Positions 60,624 to 64,000 of a DNA stretch of 64,000 nucleotides are shown here, piece after piece. Numbering within the stretch: the stretch's first letter is position 1; every line of letters starts with the position of its first letter. This DNA is from a candidate division NC10 bacterium CSP1-5 (lineage in GTDB: Bacteria; Methylomirabilota; Methylomirabilia; Methylomirabilales; CSP1-5): NCBI GenBank assembly GCA_001443495.1, contig LDXR01000011.1, positions 43,840-107,839 of the forward strand, given 5' to 3'. A program made the position numbers and the translations under genes. The notes beneath the pieces were generated by a model that ran no database searches, was not told where the DNA came from, and worked only from the letters and a program-made list of their open reading frames with translations.

Positions 60624-60991
60624 AGGATGTGCTCCTTATTACAGGCTGTACAACTGAAAATCCTCGACCCGTCTTCACTAGCCGTGGATCGGACGAGAAA
60701 CATTCTCTTCCCGCAATCGGGACAGGTCGCCCCGGTATTTGGGTCGTAACCGGGAACAACAAAGGTTCGGATCGTCGGTGAAGTCTGGAAAGCCGTCTGA
60801 TCGCCCAGGCGTAGCAGGATGTTGGAGGCACACATACGCGCCTTGACGAGATTGTCCATCAAGGGTTGCACCTCCCTGAACTCATCAGGACCAAAGGCCG
60901 TATCGGTCTCGACGATCAGGATCAGATCGTCCAGATCTTTGACAATTCTGCGACCACGTGCGATTCTGCCTGCTTTTTCTTTGTTGAACAT
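60620..60991 (-). CDS. Protein with C-terminal zinc ribbon
   Basis: 123 residues: helical N-terminal two thirds, then ATCPDCGKRMFLV ... IFSCTACNKE, a CxxC/CxxC zinc ribbon. May bind nucleic acid. Coupled by ATGA to the lipoprotein gene. Confidence 0.7.
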   Translation of the reverse strand: MFNKEKAGRIARGRRIVKDLDDLILIVETDTAFGPDEFREVQPLMDNLVKARMCASNILLRLGDQTAFQTSPTIRTFVVPGYDPNTGATCPDCGKRMFLVRSTASEDGSRIFSCTACNKEHIL

Positions 60992-61073
60992 TCCTCCACT
61001 CCTTCTAGGGCTTGTGTTCTTGAGTTAAACCAATTTCTTGAGCATCTCGCTTGAGACTATTGGAGAGAGGGGC

Positions 61074-61160
61074 TTGACATCCCTTCTTGGTTCATGTATA
61101 AACAAGGAAGGGCGCAACCACTCCACTCACGGGACGCCGTGAGGGGGTGGTTGTGTTTTA
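61074..61160 (+). ncRNA. Candidate ~50-nt RNA with its own promoter and terminator
   Basis: On the plus strand, opposite to all nearby genes, lie TTGACA (61074-61079), a 17-base spacer and TATAAA (61097-61102). About seven bases on begins a hairpin built from CAACCAC/GTGGTTG and CTCACGG/CCGTGAG, followed by TGTTTTA. The predicted transcript is only about 50 bases and is almost all hairpin. It fills the 166-base gap between leftward genes and slightly overlaps the end of the gene at 61158. Confidence 0.6.
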
Positions 61161-61415
61161 GTCCAGGTCCCACTTCCCTACCCTAGCACGCAAGATCGCT
61201 AGGGAGTCCTTCATGCGCTGTATGTCCCTCTCGGCGCGATTGACCCGGGCCATGTAGCCGCCACGCTGCTCAGGGCGAGCCTTCCTTGCCATCCGAGCGT
61301 AGCGCTTGACCTCTTCCCGGTAGTCCCTGATCTTCTTCCGCGTGAAGTTGATGTCGTCCTGGAAGAGCGGGACGCCATTGATCATCCCGACACATTTTCT
61401 CTTGTCTCGGGCCAT
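61158..61415 (-). CDS. Small basic coiled-coil protein
   Basis: 85 residues, highly charged and helical (YREEVKRYARMARKARPEQRGG). GAGGAG precedes the ATG. Overlaps the LexA-like gene by 34 bases. Unrecognised. Confidence 0.65.
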   Translation of the reverse strand: MARDKRKCVGMINGVPLFQDDINFTRKKIRDYREEVKRYARMARKARPEQRGGYMARVNRAERDIQRMKDSLAILRARVGKWDLD

Positions 61416-61732
61416 TTCTCTTTCTCCTCTTCACCATCGTTTCGCGGCGAAACGTTCCAGGGCCACAGCCCTTCCCTCTCCAGGACTTCCAGGATACGTT
61501 GGGATGGCTTCCACTCCCCGTCTACGGTAATGCCACGTGCCCTTCCCGGCTCCAGCTTGATCAGCCCATACATGTTCAGTCTTTCCAAATGGTGACGAGC
61601 CACGCTCGTCGAGTGCCAGCCAAACTCAGACATGAGCTCTCGCATGGTCGGCGGATAGCCTAGTACGTCAAGCCGCATGACAATGAACTGGAGAACCAGG
61701 AGTGTCTTCCGGGAAGGGGGTCTCTTTACCAC
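61382..61732 (-). CDS. LexA-type winged-helix DNA-binding protein
   Basis: 116 residues from GTG 61732 after GAGGAAG. VLGYPPTMRELMSEFGW, SVARHHLERLNMYGLI and PGRARGI follow the LexA DNA-binding domain closely. The serine-protease/dimerisation half is absent, so RecA-triggered self-cleavage is not possible. It may repress phage genes or compete for host SOS boxes. The C-terminal tail is acidic and is encoded partly across the dispersed palindrome. Confidence 0.85.
   Translation of the reverse strand: MVKRPPSRKTLLVLQFIVMRLDVLGYPPTMRELMSEFGWHSTSVARHHLERLNMYGLIKLEPGRARGITVDGEWKPSQRILEVLEREGLWPWNVSPRNDGEEEKEKWPETRENVSG
61438..61454. repeat. Dispersed palindrome, copy 4
   Basis: Core GTTTCGCGGCGAAAC at 61439-61453, symmetric over 17 bp, inside the C-terminal coding part of the LexA-like gene (reads NVSPRND). 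Confidence 0.9.
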
Positions 61733-62013
61733 AATTCTTCCTCTCTGGGAGGATTCAAGGAGGAGGACCAGCCTGTTTTGTCGCGGCAGGCATGTACCTG
61801 CTTAACCTTCTCCGGCTCAATCCAGCATTGGAGTCCGCGGCGAATGACGATCTTGGCAATCTCGGCGGCAATACCGAGATCGGGAGTAGTCAACACCTCA
61901 ACGTCGTGCTTCCAGGGAGACCACTCAGGAGGCAGCATGGCCTCAACCCGGACCAGGTAGCCGACGTGATTCACAATCCGGTAAAGCCACTTCTCACGCG
62001 GAGGGGGTCCCAT
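61726..62013 (-). CDS. Small hypothetical protein
   Basis: 95 residues from ATG 62013 (AAAGGAA upstream; 62016 and 62034 are alternatives). Contains LYRIVNHVGYLVRVEAMLPPEW and a C-terminal polar tail. Unrecognised. Confidence 0.6.
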   Translation of the reverse strand: MGPPPREKWLYRIVNHVGYLVRVEAMLPPEWSPWKHDVEVLTTPDLGIAAEIAKIVIRRGLQCWIEPEKVKQVHACRDKTGWSSSLNPPREEELW

Positions 62014-62021
62014 CATTTCCT

Positions 62022-62552
62022 TTATCCATCCCACTTGCGGAAGATGTCATCCCGATCAATAAAAGAGACCGATAAGGGACTGGTTCTCGCGCCAGGCCCG
62101 AACACAATGACGCACGACCCTCTCAGATTGCCGGCCATGGGCTGTATGAAATGAGGATGGAGGAAACCTAGCCGACCGTGAATGAAGGTGATCCCGTGGC
62201 AGCGCGCATCTTCCAGAGCCCGGTAGCGATACTCACCATTCGGCGTTGGGACCAGGTGGACACTCCGAAAGTCAAAGGAAGCCTCGGTGATGGCCTTCTC
62301 AAACCACGGCTCGATGTTGCTGTAGGGCGGATTGTTGAAGCCTGATCGACCGTACAGCGTCCAGGAAGTAAGCCCGGATAGTGCATCCTTTCCCGGATCG
62401 ATGAATCGTTCACACAGCCGACTGTCCACGGCAGACAGATCGACATCGAAATGGTACATGGAGTTTAGCCACGTGTAGATGGGCAGAGGCGTGCGCCATA
62501 GATCGCGCAGCCCATCCTTGGTTGTGGAGTCGTGGTAGCCTTTGCGTGCCAT
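62022..62552 (-). CDS. Phage-type DNA N6-adenine methyltransferase
   Basis: 176 residues with RDLWRTPLPIYTWLN, then FDVDLSAVDSRLCERF, and the catalytic GFNNPPYSNI. This is the short phage Dam-like family, distinct from the D12 enzyme at 59705. It methylates adenine in an unknown sequence, probably for protection from host restriction. Confidence 0.9.
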   Translation of the reverse strand: MARKGYHDSTTKDGLRDLWRTPLPIYTWLNSMYHFDVDLSAVDSRLCERFIDPGKDALSGLTSWTLYGRSGFNNPPYSNIEPWFEKAITEASFDFRSVHLVPTPNGEYRYRALEDARCHGITFIHGRLGFLHPHFIQPMAGNLRGSCVIVFGPGARTSPLSVSFIDRDDIFRKWDG

Positions 62553-62554
62553 GT

Positions 62555-62779
62555 CTAACCCTTCTTGGTGAACCAGTCGTAGTATCCACTTGGATTGTGT
62601 TTCTTGACGGCCAGGCCGTCGTTGACCAACTGATACAAGGCGCTCTTAACCTGACCTCGGCGGCCGGCACCTGATCGCCCTCGCCACGAGAGACCAGGGT
62701 AGACGCGGTCGTGAACGTCCAGAATCGTTCGAGGTTGGCTATCCAGGGCTTCCAGGACTTTCTGCTGATAGGGTGTCAT
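62555..62779 (-). CDS. Small winged-helix protein
   Basis: 74 residues with a helix-turn-helix outline (KVLEALDSQPRTILDV ... RRGQVKSALYQLVNDGLAVKK). Sits directly upstream of the methyltransferase gene and may regulate it. Confidence 0.65.
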   Translation of the reverse strand: MTPYQQKVLEALDSQPRTILDVHDRVYPGLSWRGRSGAGRRGQVKSALYQLVNDGLAVKKHNPSGYYDWFTKKG

Positions 62780-62788
62780 GTCTTTCTC

Positions 62789-62992
62789 TCAATCTGATAG
62801 ATACTCTTTGATCCACGAGTCATCGGGCCATACCTTAGTGGCCCGCTCAATCAACTGTTCAAAGAACGACAGCAATTCCTCAGTGGATTCAAAGCGAATC
62901 CCTACGTCAGTGCCACCTGTGTGGAAGACCGCCCCCACATAGTCTGACCCGGCCACGAAGGAAACCGGTAGATGGGCTATGACATTTGTCAT
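62789..62992 (-). CDS. Small paralogous protein A
   Basis: 67 residues; paralogue of the next gene upstream. They share LPV-x-F, GIRFES-x-E, FF and a nearly identical end, WPD-x-SWIKEYLSD. Predicted alpha/beta. Function unknown. Confidence 0.7.
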   Translation of the reverse strand: MTNVIAHLPVSFVAGSDYVGAVFHTGGTDVGIRFESTEELLSFFEQLIERATKVWPDDSWIKEYLSD

Positions 62993-63001
62993 GTCTTTCT
63001 C

Positions 63002-63214
63002 TCAGTCTGACAGATACTCTTTGATCCACGAGTTGTCAGGCCACACCTTGACGGCCTGATCCATCATGCGTGAGAAGAACTCCAGCATTTGCTCAGGCGA
63101 CTCGAAGCGAATCCCCAGGGTGGATTCCCCCACGTAGAAGATAGCCGCCACATGATCCTTCTCGGCATAGAACGTGACAGGCAACTGGACGACAGTCGGA
63201 TTTCGGGCTCTCAC
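63002..63214 (-). CDS. Small paralogous protein B
   Basis: 70 residues, GTG start overlapping the upstream stop (GTGA). A tandem duplicate of the gene at 62789, with stronger similarity at the C-terminus than the N-terminus. Confidence 0.7.
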   Translation of the reverse strand: MRARNPTVVQLPVTFYAEKDHVAAIFYVGESTLGIRFESPEQMLEFFSRMMDQAVKVWPDNSWIKEYLSD

Positions 63215-63393
63215 CTCACCAGCCTCCGCGCCAGGTCTTTGAGATGTAGCTTCATCTGCTCAGTAGCAGCACGCAAGACATCCGCCCGGTAGGCCAGATC
63301 ACGCCGGCAGAGCGACATGACCTTCGGATCTTCCTTGGCCCATTGGGGTAGGATGTTTGGATCAAAGGTTACTTGGATAGTTCTGGGGTTCAT
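63211..63393 (-). CDS. Small hypothetical protein
   Basis: 60 residues, helical, basic. It shares the leader AGGATTGAGACATG with the genes at 63703 and 63937. Unrecognised. Confidence 0.6.
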   Translation of the reverse strand: MNPRTIQVTFDPNILPQWAKEDPKVMSLCRRDLAYRADVLRAATEQMKLHLKDLARRLVR

Positions 63394-63703
63394 GTCTCAA
63401 TCCTTTAGCCTGCTGCTCAATGGCCTCTCTGATTATTCTTGGGAGATCCCTGTGGATGATCACGTCGCCCTGAACTCGCGGCCCACACCAGCAAAAGGCT
63501 CCCTGGTCGGTTGAGTGCTCAGGCTCACCACTCAGCCCATATTGAGAGTAATCATCCTCTTCAAGACTTGGTTCCTGTTCCTGGAAGGTGAAAGTCTCCA
63601 GGATCTCGAGTGGCCGACCACACCCCAGAAGCGCGGCAATCTGGATACGCCAGTAGACGAGCGTCAGGAACTTCCGCCAGCCGGACTGTCTCTTGATGAT
63701 CAT
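63362..63703 (-). CDS. Hypothetical protein
   Basis: 113 residues: a short hydrophobic N-terminal stretch (VYWRIQIAALLGCG), an acidic middle, and a FCWCG cysteine pair. Overlaps the next gene by 32 bases. Unrecognised. Confidence 0.6.
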   Translation of the reverse strand: MIIKRQSGWRKFLTLVYWRIQIAALLGCGRPLEILETFTFQEQEPSLEEDDYSQYGLSGEPEHSTDQGAFCWCGPRVQGDVIIHRDLPRIIREAIEQQAKGLRHEPQNYPSNL

Positions 63704-63706
63704 GTC

Positions 63707-63937
63707 TCAATCCTTCCCAATATCTACGGTGCTATTCAGAAATTCGTCCAGGTACCACCACTCATCATTCGGCTGCATGTCTTCTGGCGGAGCCTCATCT
63801 CCTGAGCTGTGCCCCATCGTTTTCACCACCCACCATGGTGAGTGCATACCGTAGCATGGGGTTGCCGTGAACAGCAATCCGTCTCTGAGAACGATGTACT
63901 TCCTATGTGGTTCTGGATGAAGGTCTGATATTCTCAT
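63707..63937 (-). CDS. Small hypothetical protein
   Basis: 76 residues, aromatic-rich (MHSPWWVVKTMG, NDEWWYLDEF). Coupled by ATGA to the gene cut by the window edge. Unrecognised. Confidence 0.6.
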   Translation of the reverse strand: MRISDLHPEPHRKYIVLRDGLLFTATPCYGMHSPWWVVKTMGHSSGDEAPPEDMQPNDEWWYLDEFLNSTVDIGKD

Positions 63938-64000
63938 GTCTCAATCCTCTTGAGAACAGGATCGTAGAAGACCTGTTGGGCCATCCTGACGATCTGGGCG
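63934..64000 (-). CDS. 3' end of a gene cut by the window edge
   Basis: The last 21 codons of a leftward gene, ending AQQVFYDPVLKRIET and a TGA that overlaps the next ATG. Too short to identify. Confidence 0.6.
   Translation of the reverse strand, partial: AQIVRMAQQVFYDPVLKRIET

Overview
The window looks like part of a tailed double-stranded DNA phage genome. Terminase, portal, scaffold, capsid, connector, tail-tube, tail-chaperone, tape-measure and fibre genes lie in canonical order. Most neighbouring genes are packed with ATGA or GTGA stop/start overlaps and preceded by AGGAG-type ribosome sites. Base composition is moderately GC-rich. There is no integrase, no recognisable DNA polymerase and no recognisable endolysin inside the window. 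Both ends are cut inside genes, so the genome is larger than 64 kb. The host cannot be fixed from sequence alone. It must use an ordinary sigma70-type RNA polymerase, because near-consensus TTGACA/TATAAT promoters are present. A Chloroflexota-like host is only a guess, from the Csx15-like protein.

Layout. 1-20,000 is a leftward accessory/early block: a methyltransferase-helicase fusion, a DUF4326 protein, a LuxR-type HTH protein, RNase HI, RadC, a Csx15-like protein (a type III CRISPR-associated family), many small proteins, a roughly 1-kb non-coding stretch that looks like a large structured RNA, a DxDGD-type RNA polymerase-like protein of 800 residues, and a run of small genes separated by elaborate hairpins. 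20,160-58,783 is the rightward virion and lysis block. It runs from small packaging-region genes through terminase, portal, minor structural proteins, scaffold, capsid, connectors, tail tube and chaperones to a 3153-residue tape-measure protein. Tail tip and fibres follow, then a sensor histidine kinase, a coiled-coil/TM protein and a holin-like protein. The block ends at a strong bidirectional terminator (58,853-58,886). 58,899-64,000 is a second leftward block: a GT87-like membrane protein, two DNA adenine methyltransferases, a LexA-type DNA-binding protein, small paralogues and a very short candidate RNA gene on the opposite strand.

How it may work together. The tape-measure protein appears to carry a PD-(D/E)XK nuclease domain and a two-barrel RNA polymerase-like region (GNK and DADGD signatures), so a polymerase may enter the cell with the DNA. 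The separate 800-residue polymerase-like protein could then take over later transcription. This two-polymerase arrangement is inferred by analogy with N4, phiKZ and crAss-like phages and is not demonstrated here. Three DNA methyltransferase modules, RadC, the helicase fusion and the Csx15-like protein make a plausible anti-defence set.

At the nucleotide level three patterns stand out. The octamer CTTCCCGG (either strand) recurs about 55-60 times by eye. An exact 15-bp palindrome, GTTTCGCGGCGAAAC, occurs four times. Compensated hairpin cassettes with a conserved GGGCTCTAGTCCC core sit between small genes at 18.4-19.2 kb.
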